Notes: a model not told the origin generated them from the sequence alone. Numbered from the stretch's first letter, positions 1-8,547 are shown. The stretch: DNA of 23,264 nt from an uncultured Chitinophagales bacterium (GCA_946886475.1 CAMPIQ010000046.1:1-23264); one strand, 5' to 3'. A program made the numbers and translations.

Positions 1-93
1 TATTTATATCAATGGATCTTAATTAGTTAGAACAATTTGAAAACAGTAATGCCAAACATGAACCGCGAATAGCATTTTAAGAAATAAGTAAGA

Positions 94-1425
94 TCAGGTG
101 TTTTTTAATTCTTCGGCCCATTTATCCCTGTCATCAGGACTGAACTTCCAGGGGGCAAAATTATTTTCAATATTGCTGTACATGCCATTCCATTCTGCAG
201 GCTGATTACTTTCTTCCAGGGCCAGATACCGTTTTAACTGGTTGATGATATGGAGCGGATGGATCATCACGGGACAAACCTGCACACAGGCCTGACATGC
301 GGTGCAGGCCCATAATTCTTCGGTGGTGATATAATCATGCAACAGCGATTTTCCATCGTCCGCCAACTCGCCGTTGTTTTTATCCCTGTTCAATCCTATG
401 GCTTCCATGCGGTCCCGGGTATCCATCATTATTTTTCTTGGTGATAACAATTTACCGGTCTGGTTAGCCGGACAGGCTTCCGTACACCTTCCACATTCCG
501 TGCAGGTATAAGCATCCATCAGGTTTTTCCAACTGAGGTCAGTAACATCCCTGGCGCCGAATTTTTGTGGTGTCGCAGTTGCCTCTTCATTAACGGCTGC
601 TTCGGGTTGCATGGCATACAAAACCTCCTTTTGAATCTCAGGCATATTATTCATTTTACCCTGAGGCTGCAACCTTGCGTAATAGGTATTTGGAAAAGCA
701 AGGATAATATGTAAATGTTTTGAATAAGGCAGGTAGTTCAGGAATACAAAAATGCCGGCTATATGTAACCACCAGGCGGTTCTTTCAATTCCAACCAGCG
801 AAGAAGTATTGAGGTCCTGAAACAAAGGAGTAATGAAGCCTGAAACCCAGAAGTCGGCTGTTTGAACCGCGCCATAATGACCATACCCTTTTATTTGCAG
901 GGCTTTATCTGAAGCATTCATGATCAGGAATAAAGACATCAGTACGATCTCGAAGATCAGAATATAATTAGCATCGGATTTGGGCCACCCATTCAATTCA
1001 TTCATATTGAGACGGCGAACCTTTGTTATATTTCTTCTTAATAAAAAAATGATACAGGAAGCCAGAACCAAAAAGGCAAGGATCTCGAAAAAATTTATAA
1101 CGAAGGTGTAAAGATCTCCGAGGTAAGGGGCAAATAGCCTGTGGGTGCCGAAAATACCATCGAGTATGATCTCAAGAATTTCAATGTTAATTATGATAAA
1201 GCCTGCATAAACGGCAAAATGAAGAAAAGCAACAAATGGTTTGTCAAACATTCTTTTCTGACCAAAAGCGATAAGTAAAACATTTTTCCAACGGTCGGGA
1301 TGAGCATCCAGTTGCTCTTTTCTGCCCATTTTTATATTCCTGCTGATGAAACTTACTTTTCGTGCAAATACCCAGATAGCTATTGCTGCCAGTAGTATAA
1401 ATAAAATTTGTTGTGCCAACTGCAT
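94..1425 (-). CDS. Membrane-bound 4Fe-4S electron-transfer protein, heterodisulfide reductase/NarI-like
   Basis: 443 residues. The N-terminal two thirds hold several hydrophobic helices (about 1-20, 63-90, 105-132, 155-172, 218-235) with histidines inside or beside them, as in haem-b-binding NarI/HdrE-type subunits. The C-terminal third has two ferredoxin-like motifs, CxxCxxCxxxCP, with cysteines at 308, 311, 314, 318 and at 374, 377, 380, 384, so it should bind two 4Fe-4S clusters on the cytoplasmic side. By family this should pass electrons between the quinone pool and a soluble partner; the partner is unknown. Related proteins are often followed by a CCG-domain Fe-S subunit, which would lie beyond the left edge; the 93 bases left of the stop hold no gene. 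I chose the ATG at 1425: a longer form would start at a TTG (1485) inside pyrR. Family call firm, physiological role inferred. Confidence 0.85.
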   Translation of the reverse strand: MQLAQQILFILLAAIAIWVFARKVSFISRNIKMGRKEQLDAHPDRWKNVLLIAFGQKRMFDKPFVAFLHFAVYAGFIIINIEILEIILDGIFGTHRLFAPYLGDLYTFVINFFEILAFLVLASCIIFLLRRNITKVRRLNMNELNGWPKSDANYILIFEIVLMSLFLIMNASDKALQIKGYGHYGAVQTADFWVSGFITPLFQDLNTSSLVGIERTAWWLHIAGIFVFLNYLPYSKHLHIILAFPNTYYARLQPQGKMNNMPEIQKEVLYAMQPEAAVNEEATATPQKFGARDVTDLSWKNLMDAYTCTECGRCTEACPANQTGKLLSPRKIMMDTRDRMEAIGLNRDKNNGELADDGKSLLHDYITTEELWACTACQACVQVCPVMIHPLHIINQLKRYLALEESNQPAEWNGMYSNIENNFAPWKFSPDDRDKWAEELKNT

Positions 1426-1466
1426 AATTGATGCTAATTTAAGCCCTGTAAAAATAGGAGCTAAAA

Positions 1467-1973
1467 ATGGAAACCACACAAACAAAGAATAGCGTGCTGG
1501 ATAAAGAGTCAGTAACCAGGAAAATGAAAAGGATTGCGCTTGAAATTGCAGAACAGAATATTGATGAAAAGGGACTTGTTATAGCAGGCATTAAAGGAAA
1601 TGGAGAAGTGGTAGCCAGGCATCTGGTAAAAGAACTTACAAGATTTGTTTCCTGCCCCATTGAAGAAGTTACTTTATTGCTAAATAAAAAAGATCCTCTG
1701 GAAGTAAAGTTTGACCATGAGATCATCCTCGATAATAAAGTGGTGATCATAGTGGATGATGTGGCCAATACCGGCAAAACCATGTTATATGCCATGAAGC
1801 CTTTACTGAATGGCAAGCCTAAAAAGATCCAGACCATGGTGCTTGTGGAAAGAAGTCATAAACTGTTTCCTGTTCAAACGGATTATACAGGATTGTCAAT
1901 CACAACAACTTTACAGGAACACATAGTTGTTGAAACCGAAAAGGATAAAATTTCAGGAGCATTTCTTTATTGA
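1467..1973 (+). CDS. PyrR-like phosphoribosyltransferase
   Basis: 168 residues, close to the usual PyrR length. The type I phosphoribosyltransferase PRPP loop is clear at residues 92-105: hydrophobic strand, VDD, then ANTGKT. Downstream segments (VLVERSH, TDYTGLSI, EHIVVE) match the order in Bacillus PyrR (VLVDRGH, ADYVGKNI, and so on). In Firmicutes PyrR binds pyr-operon mRNA and has uracil phosphoribosyltransferase activity. Here no pyrimidine gene or attenuator is in sight, so an enzymatic or other role is as likely as RNA binding. An AGGAG at 1456-1460 sits six bases before the ATG, an unusually good ribosome site for this genome. It is divergent from the Fe-S gene, with only 41 bp between the two ATGs. 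The fold is sure, the exact substrate is not. Confidence 0.8.
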   Translation: METTQTKNSVLDKESVTRKMKRIALEIAEQNIDEKGLVIAGIKGNGEVVARHLVKELTRFVSCPIEEVTLLLNKKDPLEVKFDHEIILDNKVVIIVDDVANTGKTMLYAMKPLLNGKPKKIQTMVLVERSHKLFPVQTDYTGLSITTTLQEHIVVETEKDKISGAFLY

Positions 1974-2030
1974 AACATCTTCCTGTAAATTGAATTTTCT
2001 ATATTAATCTTGCAACCTTATCATTACAAA

Positions 2031-3044
2031 ATGAAAACTAAACAACTGCTTATTTGTGGCATCGTGTTCATGACAATGATCTTTCATTCCTGTTCCGACG
2101 AACCATCGTCCGTGAAAAATCCGGAAATAAAATCTTCTAAAAAATCCGGTAGCAAAAGCAATGCGTCCTGGGAAGGAATACTGGTTACAGAATACGCTGG
2201 CGATATCAGGAATTTCAACCTTGAAACAAATGAAGAAACAACGGTTTATAAAGAAGCCGGACAACCTTTTGTTACAAATAAAGGAGAGGTGATAACCATT
2301 TCCGGTAAATTTCCAAAAGCCAATTACCTCGTACAGATTTCAGATGCTGAATTCAATAACAATAAAAAGCTTCTCGACCTTAGCGATGGCTGGATAGGTG
2401 GAAAGATCTATGGATTAAAGATGTCGCCCGATGGAAAAAACCTTGCAGCAGGTATAACCAGCTACAGTGGTTATAAAATAGAAAAGGATGCCGTGGTGGT
2501 ATTCGATATTGAAGGAAATGTGATATCGAGATTCGAAGAAAAATATCAGCCCGACTGGACACCTGATGGCCGGCTTGTTATGAGCGGTTCATTAATGTCT
2601 GAAAGTGCTGATGGTAAAGTTTATTCCAAAACGCCAGGCATTTACATTTCATCAAAAGACTTTTCATCAGTACTAAGAATAGACCCGGGTTTTGATGATC
2701 CGGCACCGGTGAATGTATCTGTTAGCCCGGATGGGAAAAAGATTGCTTTTGTAAAGAATCAGCACGTATGGGTAATGGATATTGATGGACAGAACGTTCA
2801 GCAGCTAACCGCTTCCGGGGGAGATAACCAGGAATCTTTTCCAACCTGGTCGCCGGATGGCCGTTACATAGCCTGCTGGGTTTATAAAACATTTGAAGAA
2901 AGCTATTATACCGCTATTGCCATAGTGCCTGCTGACGCAGAGGTGCCCGTTAAATTAACCAATGAGGCCCCTGTATGGCCAAAAGATGAAAAGGGCTTTA
3001 GAATTAGCGGCGGCGCTCACCAGTTCAGCTGGATAAGAAAGTAA
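2031..3044 (+). CDS. TolB-like (PD40) beta-propeller lipoprotein
   Basis: 337 residues. The start is the ATG at 2031; a TTG seven codons earlier is less likely because a classic signal begins here: KTK, a hydrophobic run, then a lipobox with FHS before Cys21. A Ser/Lys-rich linker (about 22-47) follows, as in surface or periplasmic lipoproteins. At least four PD40/WD40-like repeats can be read, with SPDG or TPDG turns near residues 131, 176, 231 and 273, the same motif as in TolB and the propellers of DPP-IV-type peptidases. No peptidase domain follows, so it is probably a binding or scaffold protein at the envelope. It lies 57 bp after pyrR on the same strand and ends just before a hairpin. 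Ligand unknown. Confidence 0.8.
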   Translation: MKTKQLLICGIVFMTMIFHSCSDEPSSVKNPEIKSSKKSGSKSNASWEGILVTEYAGDIRNFNLETNEETTVYKEAGQPFVTNKGEVITISGKFPKANYLVQISDAEFNNNKKLLDLSDGWIGGKIYGLKMSPDGKNLAAGITSYSGYKIEKDAVVVFDIEGNVISRFEEKYQPDWTPDGRLVMSGSLMSESADGKVYSKTPGIYISSKDFSSVLRIDPGFDDPAPVNVSVSPDGKKIAFVKNQHVWVMDIDGQNVQQLTASGGDNQESFPTWSPDGRYIACWVYKTFEESYYTAIAIVPADAEVPVKLTNEAPVWPKDEKGFRISGGAHQFSWIRK

Positions 3045-3073
3045 ATGGTGAATTCAAAGTTCCTCACTTAAGC

Positions 3074-3125
3074 AAAAGATCAATACGCATGTGTAAGGAT
3101 CCTCATCGTTGCGTATTGCTCTTTT
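3074..3125 (+). terminator. Hairpin terminator after the propeller lipoprotein
   Basis: Inverted repeat with arms 3074-3089 (AAAAGATCAATACGCA) and 3110-3125, pairing 15 of 16 positions (mismatch at 3080/3119). The 20-base loop contains the palindrome AGGATCCT. The arms begin with A4 and end with T4, so it could act in both directions. It starts 29 bases after the lipoprotein stop codon. Confidence 0.65.
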
Positions 3126-3290
3126 CCAGGTACTGATATGTTCTATTCAACCCCAAAAAAATAATTCAGTTAAACTACCCAACCTTTTTCAGGTCTTCAC
3201 AGTAGATAGCTATATACTATCCTGGTATACTTTGGTTCTATAGCATCAATGGTAATTTGCCCTTTCAATACCGGCACCTAAATCATTCAT

Positions 3291-5660
3291 ATGCGAATTG
3301 GCCTGCTGTTATTTTGCATTTGCATTTCTGCCTGTTCTTTTGGCCAGGTCAGCCTGAAGGAAGGATGTCTGCTGAACCTGTACAGCCAGGAACAATATAA
3401 AATAGATAAAGGCATGGCAGGTGCAGGCCAGGAAATCCTGAGGGTCACCGAAGACGAGGTGTTAGTCTTACCCGTTGTTTTCCATGTTATTCACCAGTAT
3501 GGGGATGAAAATATTTCAGATGGCCAGGTTTTACAGGCGCTCAACGCATTGAATGATGGATTTGCCAATGTGAATGTTTTTGATCAGGGCTCAGGCGTTA
3601 ATACCAATATCCGTTTTTGCCTGGTAAAACAGGATGAAAATGGACATTTCACAACAGGCATTAATCATGTTTATGCAGACCTTCCTGAAATCATTCCCGA
3701 AGTTCATGATGGTTTTCTTAAATCCCTGATCAACTGGGACCCTGACAGATACATCAATATCTGGGTAGTAAAAGAAATTACCGGTTTTAAGGAAGAGCAG
3801 GACTGCGGATTTAAAAAAGAGCATGACATTGCAGGTTATGCCACGCTCCCTGGCGCTCATGGAACGGACCGGGACGGAATTGTAGTGGAAGCGGCTTCCA
3901 TTCAGTCCACCATTATTCACGAAATGGGTCACTACCTTGGTCTCTACCATACTTTCTCCGGTTGCACAAATAATGATTGCTCCATTGATGGCGACATGGT
4001 TTGTGATACACCTCCCCAGGGCCGGTCGGGTGCAGCCTGTGATGGAAGTTCTAACACCTGTAATACGGATGACCAGTCTGGATTTTCAACCGACCAGAAC
4101 GACCTTCCTTACAATTTTATGGATTATACCGGTTGTCCGCATGATTTCACACCCGGACAAAAGGAAAGGATGCGCTATATGGTTCTTAATGTCAGGAACA
4201 GCCTTTTAAATCAAACCACCTGCGAAATTGTTTGTCAGGATCCGGAAGAAGCGGAATTCACCTTTCCGGTGATCAATTATAAAACCGGTGACCCCATTCA
4301 TTTCACCAATACATCAACAGGTAACAATTATGAATGGTATATAAATGACCAGCTCATTTCTACATCAACGGATCTCGATTATATATTTTTACACCAGGGG
4401 TGGTTTAAAATTGAACTGGTTGCCCGATCTTCAAATCCGGATGCATGCAGCAACAGGCAGGTCAACTGGATCCGGGTTTATTGTGCCATAAGGTCTTTGA
4501 TCAGTGTCAGCAAAAATAAAGTGGACATCAATGAACCGGTTTTATTTTCAGCTGATATAACTGAACTAACCCCAGACAATTCCCCTGTTCTTTACCAATG
4601 GTATCAGAATGGAGAGGCATTCAGCAACGTTCCGGCTCCAACATACAAATTCCAGACAGCAGGCGATAAGATCATTTACCTGGTTACCAGAAAAGGAACC
4701 TGTACCGATACTTCCAATTATAAACTGGTCAGGGTGAAACCGCTTCCTGATTATACGCTCCGGCTTAATGAAATTAGCTGTAGCGAAGCCGGTAATAAAA
4801 AAATTGTGTTTACCATTTGTAATGAAGGCCACAAAGATTTACCTGCGGGATTACCCGTTAGCTTTTATCATAAAAACCCAACTTCTGAAAACGCACAACT
4901 GATCGGTACCGTTTTCCTCACCGATAAAGGGGTTGGAGCATATTGTTGTGAAAGTTTTGAAATGGAAATACCAAATGGAGTTGAAGTTGAAGGTCATTAC
5001 ATATATGCTGTTATAAATGATGATGCCAGTCTGCCTACTCCTTATCAGTTCACCATGTTTCCGGTTACCGGCTTACCTGAATCCGTTTATGAGAACAATA
5101 TTGACAGCCTTGAATGGGTACCCTTTACTGTAACCGTTGCTCCTAAAGATACCATGGTGCTTCTTGGAACAGTTGTAGACCTTACGGCCACGGTAAGCAG
5201 GGATTCGGCCACCATCCGCTGGGTCACCACCAAAGGGCAGCTGAGCTGCGACACCTGCCTTACTACCCGGATAATGGTAGAAGGGTATACAGTAATAATT
5301 GTAAGCGCCACTTCGAAAGATGGGTGTATTGATACTGATACAGCCTTCATTAGAATTTCAATTGAACAGGATATTCTGATACCTTCAGCCTTTACACCGA
5401 ATAAAGATTTCAAAAACGACTGGTTTTATGTATTGGGAAATACGCATGTGGCCCGCATCACCCGGATGGCAGTATTTAACCGTTGGGGTGAAAAAGTTTT
5501 TGAGCGATCGGATTTTGATCCCAACATTCCTGAACTGGGATGGGATGGGAAATACAAGGAACGGGATGCAGCGCTGGCAACCTATGTATATTATGTTGCT
5601 GTTGAATTTCTTGATGGTTCGCGCAAAACCTATAAAGGAACGGTTATCCTGGTGCGGTAG
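3291..5660 (+). CDS. Secreted M43-type (pappalysin-like) zinc metalloprotease with T9SS type-B sorting domain
   Basis: 789 residues. A signal peptide covers about 1-19, ending in SFGQ. The catalytic domain (about 55-310) has the metzincin zinc motif HExxHxxGxxH with His210, Glu211, His214 and His220, the family-typical GDMVCDTP segment at 234-241, and the Met-turn MDYTGC at 277. Cysteines are frequent, as expected of a secreted enzyme. Next come a PKD/Ig-like module (about 320-400), a second Ig-like module (about 400-485), a CARDB-like region (about 490-610) and another Ig-like stretch. Residues about 695-789 form a gliding-motility-associated C-terminal domain (IPSAFTPN, then FNRWGEKVF, GWDGKY and YKGTVILV), the signal for export by the type IX system to the surface or medium. 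The gene stands alone, 246 bp after the lipoprotein gene. Substrate unknown. Confidence 0.9.
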   Translation: MRIGLLLFCICISACSFGQVSLKEGCLLNLYSQEQYKIDKGMAGAGQEILRVTEDEVLVLPVVFHVIHQYGDENISDGQVLQALNALNDGFANVNVFDQGSGVNTNIRFCLVKQDENGHFTTGINHVYADLPEIIPEVHDGFLKSLINWDPDRYINIWVVKEITGFKEEQDCGFKKEHDIAGYATLPGAHGTDRDGIVVEAASIQSTIIHEMGHYLGLYHTFSGCTNNDCSIDGDMVCDTPPQGRSGAACDGSSNTCNTDDQSGFSTDQNDLPYNFMDYTGCPHDFTPGQKERMRYMVLNVRNSLLNQTTCEIVCQDPEEAEFTFPVINYKTGDPIHFTNTSTGNNYEWYINDQLISTSTDLDYIFLHQGWFKIELVARSSNPDACSNRQVNWIRVYCAIRSLISVSKNKVDINEPVLFSADITELTPDNSPVLYQWYQNGEAFSNVPAPTYKFQTAGDKIIYLVTRKGTCTDTSNYKLVRVKPLPDYTLRLNEISCSEAGNKKIVFTICNEGHKDLPAGLPVSFYHKNPTSENAQLIGTVFLTDKGVGAYCCESFEMEIPNGVEVEGHYIYAVINDDASLPTPYQFTMFPVTGLPESVYENNIDSLEWVPFTVTVAPKDTMVLLGTVVDLTATVSRDSATIRWVTTKGQLSCDTCLTTRIMVEGYTVIIVSATSKDGCIDTDTAFIRISIEQDILIPSAFTPNKDFKNDWFYVLGNTHVARITRMAVFNRWGEKVFERSDFDPNIPELGWDGKYKERDAALATYVYYVAVEFLDGSRKTYKGTVILVR

Positions 5661-5754
5661 ATAATGTTTAGTATAATTCCCTTTAGTTTTAGATCCCTTT
5701 AAGTTTACAGTCTTTTTTTACATTCAGTATTTTCTTTACCTCTGTTATTCACAA

Positions 5755-5786
5755 AATGGGTACAGGGAACAATTGCCCTTTCCATT
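5755..5786 (-). terminator. Possible terminator of the DUF2279 gene
   Basis: Two-part inverted repeat: AATGG (5755-5759) pairs with CCATT (5782-5786), and AGGG (5764-5767) pairs with CCCT (5776-5779), with an unequal internal loop. It overlaps the TAA stop of the minus-strand gene and lies in the short convergent region with the protease gene. Weak: the stem is interrupted and there is no long T run. Confidence 0.25.
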
Positions 5787-6747
5787 AAAAAACCAATGGC
5801 CGCAACCTGAATTTATTATTGGAGAATTCCAGCGCAGGCGCGGGAAATTTCACGCAGTTAAGGCCCGCAAGCAGGGTTCTAATTAATTTACTGTTTGTTT
5901 TGATCCTGGTAAAATCTATGTCAGGTGAAAGATACCATTGCCTGTATCTTTTAATATCCTGCCTGTCGAAAACAATATTACCATTATCATCATATGCCCT
6001 GTTCTCAAAACCACCAAATAATCCTTCAGCACCATGGCCTATTGAAACTGATAGCCAGTCGGGCAGGTTGGCACAGGGAAAAATCGATTTGATATTGACA
6101 CCCAGCCAATAGGTTTGTCCATTATAATCCTTCAATAATTTTTCAGGTTTATTGGTACCAAATAATTCGTTGGCACGGGACCTCAGGTCCCCGTCATATT
6201 TTTTTATATGGGCTGAAAATTTAAAATTGATCTTCTGTTCATCCCATGCCAGTTCCTGAACGGCAAACAAGCCCGTACCAAAAAAATTAGCGCCTATGTC
6301 CGTCCAGCTCCAGCCCCAGTTTGCAGAATGGGCATCCAGGAATTCAATCACCGTTAGGTAGGTAAAACCTGAAATACTTCCGAGCACTACCGCCTGTTTC
6401 TTTTTTATTTCCTGTTTCCCATGTGCCCAGTTCCATGTAGCGGCAGAAGCCCTGCTAAGATTATAAGCCGTCCAGGCATGACCGATCTTATCAACCTGCA
6501 ACCATTCCCTGGAATCGTTGAAAGTATGAAAGGACGATTTTGGATAATCCTTATACCAGGCATTATTCAAAGTAATAAGCGATGCTACGTAGATGCCTGC
6601 AGTGGCAGATCCCACCAGCCATTTCCGGTTCCTGAAAGGATCATCGGGGTTATTGGCATTACCTGTCATTAAGGTTTTATCAGGATCATCCTGTGCGGCT
6701 GGTAATAATGAGGTAAAACAAAAGAATATGAACAGCAGCTTTTTCAA
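5785..6747 (-). CDS. DUF2279 family envelope protein (YfiM-like)
   Basis: 320 residues. An N-terminal signal (KKLLFIFFCF, ending PAAQ) is followed by a hydrophobic segment near 43-60. The conserved core, with W-x-x-VDKIGHAW, an alanine-rich helix, a glycine-rich hydrophobic segment and EFLDAHSANWGWSWTDIGAN, is the DUF2279 signature seen in predicted periplasmic lipoproteins; this one lacks a convincing lipobox. The C-terminal half looks like beta-structure and could be membrane- or surface-associated. The only start that keeps the signal peptide is TTG at 6747: the frame reaches a stop at 6796-6798 with no ATG upstream, and the next internal Met is residue 27, after the signal. Function unknown. 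Convergent with the protease gene and divergent from the phospho-sugar mutase. Confidence 0.78.
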   Translation of the reverse strand: MKKLLFIFFCFTSLLPAAQDDPDKTLMTGNANNPDDPFRNRKWLVGSATAGIYVASLITLNNAWYKDYPKSSFHTFNDSREWLQVDKIGHAWTAYNLSRASAATWNWAHGKQEIKKKQAVVLGSISGFTYLTVIEFLDAHSANWGWSWTDIGANFFGTGLFAVQELAWDEQKINFKFSAHIKKYDGDLRSRANELFGTNKPEKLLKDYNGQTYWLGVNIKSIFPCANLPDWLSVSIGHGAEGLFGGFENRAYDDNGNIVFDRQDIKRYRQWYLSPDIDFTRIKTNSKLIRTLLAGLNCVKFPAPALEFSNNKFRLRPLVF

Positions 6748-6776
6748 TTGTTCAAATGTACGTACACTTAACTTCG
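6748..6776 (+). promoter_or_regulatory. Candidate promoter of the phospho-sugar mutase gene
   Basis: TTG at 6748-6750 (as a -33 element), an 18-bp spacer, then TAACTTCG at 6769-6776, one base from TAnnTTTG. This leaves a leader of roughly 40 bases before the ATG at 6820. The same TAACTTCGC string precedes the small membrane protein gene at 15744. It interleaves with the minus-strand -7 box at 6753-6760. Confidence 0.35.
6753..6760 (-). promoter_or_regulatory. Candidate -7 box of the DUF2279 gene
   Basis: On the minus strand this reads TACATTTG, a full match to the Bacteroidota -7 pattern TAnnTTTG. Its last base is only five bases from the TTG start at 6747, so transcription would begin at or within a base or two of the start codon. 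No clear -33 TTG is visible at the expected distance, so this is suggestive only. Confidence 0.35.
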
Positions 6777-6819
6777 CATAGATTTTGAATGTTATCTAAA
6801 CTTTAAACCTGAAACATTT

Positions 6820-8547
6820 ATGAGTAGCGTGATCCAGGAAAGTATCAATAAATGGCTGAACGGCGCTTTTGATGATGAAGTAAAAGAACAGATCAAACAA
6901 ATGCAGCGGGATAAGCCCGATGATGTAGCTGATGCATTTTACCGTAATCTAGAATTTGGAACCGGTGGACTGCGCGGACTGATGGGTGTGGGCACCAACC
7001 GCATGAATAAATATACAGTTGGGATGGCCACACAGGGATACGCCAATTATCTCAGGAAAAGTTTTCCAGGAAAAGAGGTGAAGGTTGCCATTGCACACGA
7101 CAGCAGAAATAACAGCCGCTTTTTTGCAGAAACTGCTGCCAATGTTTTTGCAGCAAATGGCATTAAGGTTTTTCTTTTTGAAGACATGAGGCCCACCCCC
7201 GAATTATCTTTTACCATCAGGCATTTTGAATGCCAGGGTGGCGTGGTATGTACTGCATCACACAACCCAAAAGAATACAACGGTTACAAAGCATACTGGG
7301 ATGATGGTGGTCAGCTGGTGCCACCTCATGATAAGAATGTAATTGCTGAAGTGGAAAAGATCCATGACGTTCATGATGTAAAATGGAATGGAGGGGAATC
7401 AAATATCACGATCATTGGAAAAGAGGTTGATGAAGTTTATATCAATATGGTAAAAGGACTGAGTGTATATCCGGAAGTGATCAGGGAACAAAAAGACCTT
7501 AAGATCGTTTATACACCTATTCATGGCACCGGTATAAAATTAATACCACAGGTATTGAAAGAATATGGATTCGAAAATGTGCATATTGTAGAAGAACAGT
7601 CTGAACCTGATGGAAATTTCCCCACAGTTGTTTACCCTAATCCTGAAGAAAGCGAAGCTATGAGCATGGGATTAAAAAAAGCAAAGGAGCTTGATGCCGA
7701 CATACTTTGTGGTACAGATCCGGATGCCGACAGGGTAGGGATCGGGGTTAAGGATTCAAAGGGTAACTGGGTTTTGCTGAATGGAAATCAAACCGCTGTT
7801 CTTGCCTTTAATTATATGATTGAAAGCAGGAAGGAAAAAGGTGTAGCCAAATCAAATGACATGGTGGTAAAAACCATTGTAACAACCAATCTGATTGATG
7901 TAATAGCCGGAAAGAATGGTGTTAATTGTTATAATGTACTCACCGGTTTTAAATGGATAGCCGAACTGATTAAAGAAAAGGAAGGACAGGAGAATTATGT
8001 TATTGGGGGGGAAGAAAGTTACGGCCTGATGATAGGTTCGCAGATCAGGGATAAGGATGCGATTTCCGCAGTTGCCATCCTTTGCGAAATGGCGGCTTAT
8101 GAAAAAAGTAAGAATAGAAGTTTATACGACAAGCTGCTGCACCTTTACCTGCAATATGGTTATTACCAGGAAGATCTTGTTTCCATCACCAAAAAAGGAA
8201 TGAATGGTCAGCAGGAAATTGCAGACATGATGGAAGGCTTCAGGAAAGAACCCCCGAAAGAACTTGCAGGCAGTAAAGTAATTGAATTGCTCGATTATCA
8301 AAAGCAGGTTAAAACAGATCTCCTCTCCGGGAAACAAGCCACCATCAACCTTCCAAAATCCAATGTATTGCAATTTGTAACGGAAGACGGAAGCAAGATC
8401 AGCGCCCGTCCTTCAGGAACTGAACCCAAGATCAAATTTTATTTCAGCGTGAACACAGAACTCGAATCCCTTGAAAAATTTGATGAAGCACAAAAAACTG
8501 CAAAGCAGAAAATTCAGAAAATCATTGCTGAAATGAAACTGGGGTGA
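6820..8547 (+). CDS. Phospho-sugar mutase (phosphoglucomutase/phosphomannomutase, PGM2/PgcA-like)
   Basis: 575 residues, the length of the PGM2/PgcA branch of the alpha-D-phosphohexomutases and longer than GlmM or ManB. All four family signatures are present: the phosphoserine loop TASHNP with Ser147, the Mg2+ loop DPDADR at 300-305, the sugar-binding loop GGEES at 396-400, and the phosphate-binding loop RPSGTEP from Arg530. It interconverts hexose 1- and 6-phosphates (glucose and probably mannose) in the cytoplasm, feeding glycogen, lipopolysaccharide and other polysaccharide synthesis. The ATG at 6820 begins a good N-terminal domain. It is a single-gene unit, followed by 271 bp with no gene. 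Substrate preference cannot be read from sequence alone; the family call is very sure. Confidence 0.95.
   Translation: MSSVIQESINKWLNGAFDDEVKEQIKQMQRDKPDDVADAFYRNLEFGTGGLRGLMGVGTNRMNKYTVGMATQGYANYLRKSFPGKEVKVAIAHDSRNNSRFFAETAANVFAANGIKVFLFEDMRPTPELSFTIRHFECQGGVVCTASHNPKEYNGYKAYWDDGGQLVPPHDKNVIAEVEKIHDVHDVKWNGGESNITIIGKEVDEVYINMVKGLSVYPEVIREQKDLKIVYTPIHGTGIKLIPQVLKEYGFENVHIVEEQSEPDGNFPTVVYPNPEESEAMSMGLKKAKELDADILCGTDPDADRVGIGVKDSKGNWVLLNGNQTAVLAFNYMIESRKEKGVAKSNDMVVKTIVTTNLIDVIAGKNGVNCYNVLTGFKWIAELIKEKEGQENYVIGGEESYGLMIGSQIRDKDAISAVAILCEMAAYEKSKNRSLYDKLLHLYLQYGYYQEDLVSITKKGMNGQQEIADMMEGFRKEPPKELAGSKVIELLDYQKQVKTDLLSGKQATINLPKSNVLQFVTEDGSKISARPSGTEPKIKFYFSVNTELESLEKFDEAQKTAKQKIQKIIAEMKLG

Noticed and set aside
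1..93. Start of a partner Fe-S gene at the left edge
   Set aside because: The only minus-strand ATG tried (59) meets a stop after ten codons; no coding frame is supported.
1439..1837. Long open frame on the minus strand through the PyrR-like gene
   Set aside because: It lies wholly opposite a well-supported gene, has low-complexity Ser/Phe-rich translation and no motif.
1974..2030. PyrR-type attenuator near the PyrR-like gene
   Set aside because: No alternative hairpins or anti-terminator pattern seen, and no pyrimidine gene follows.
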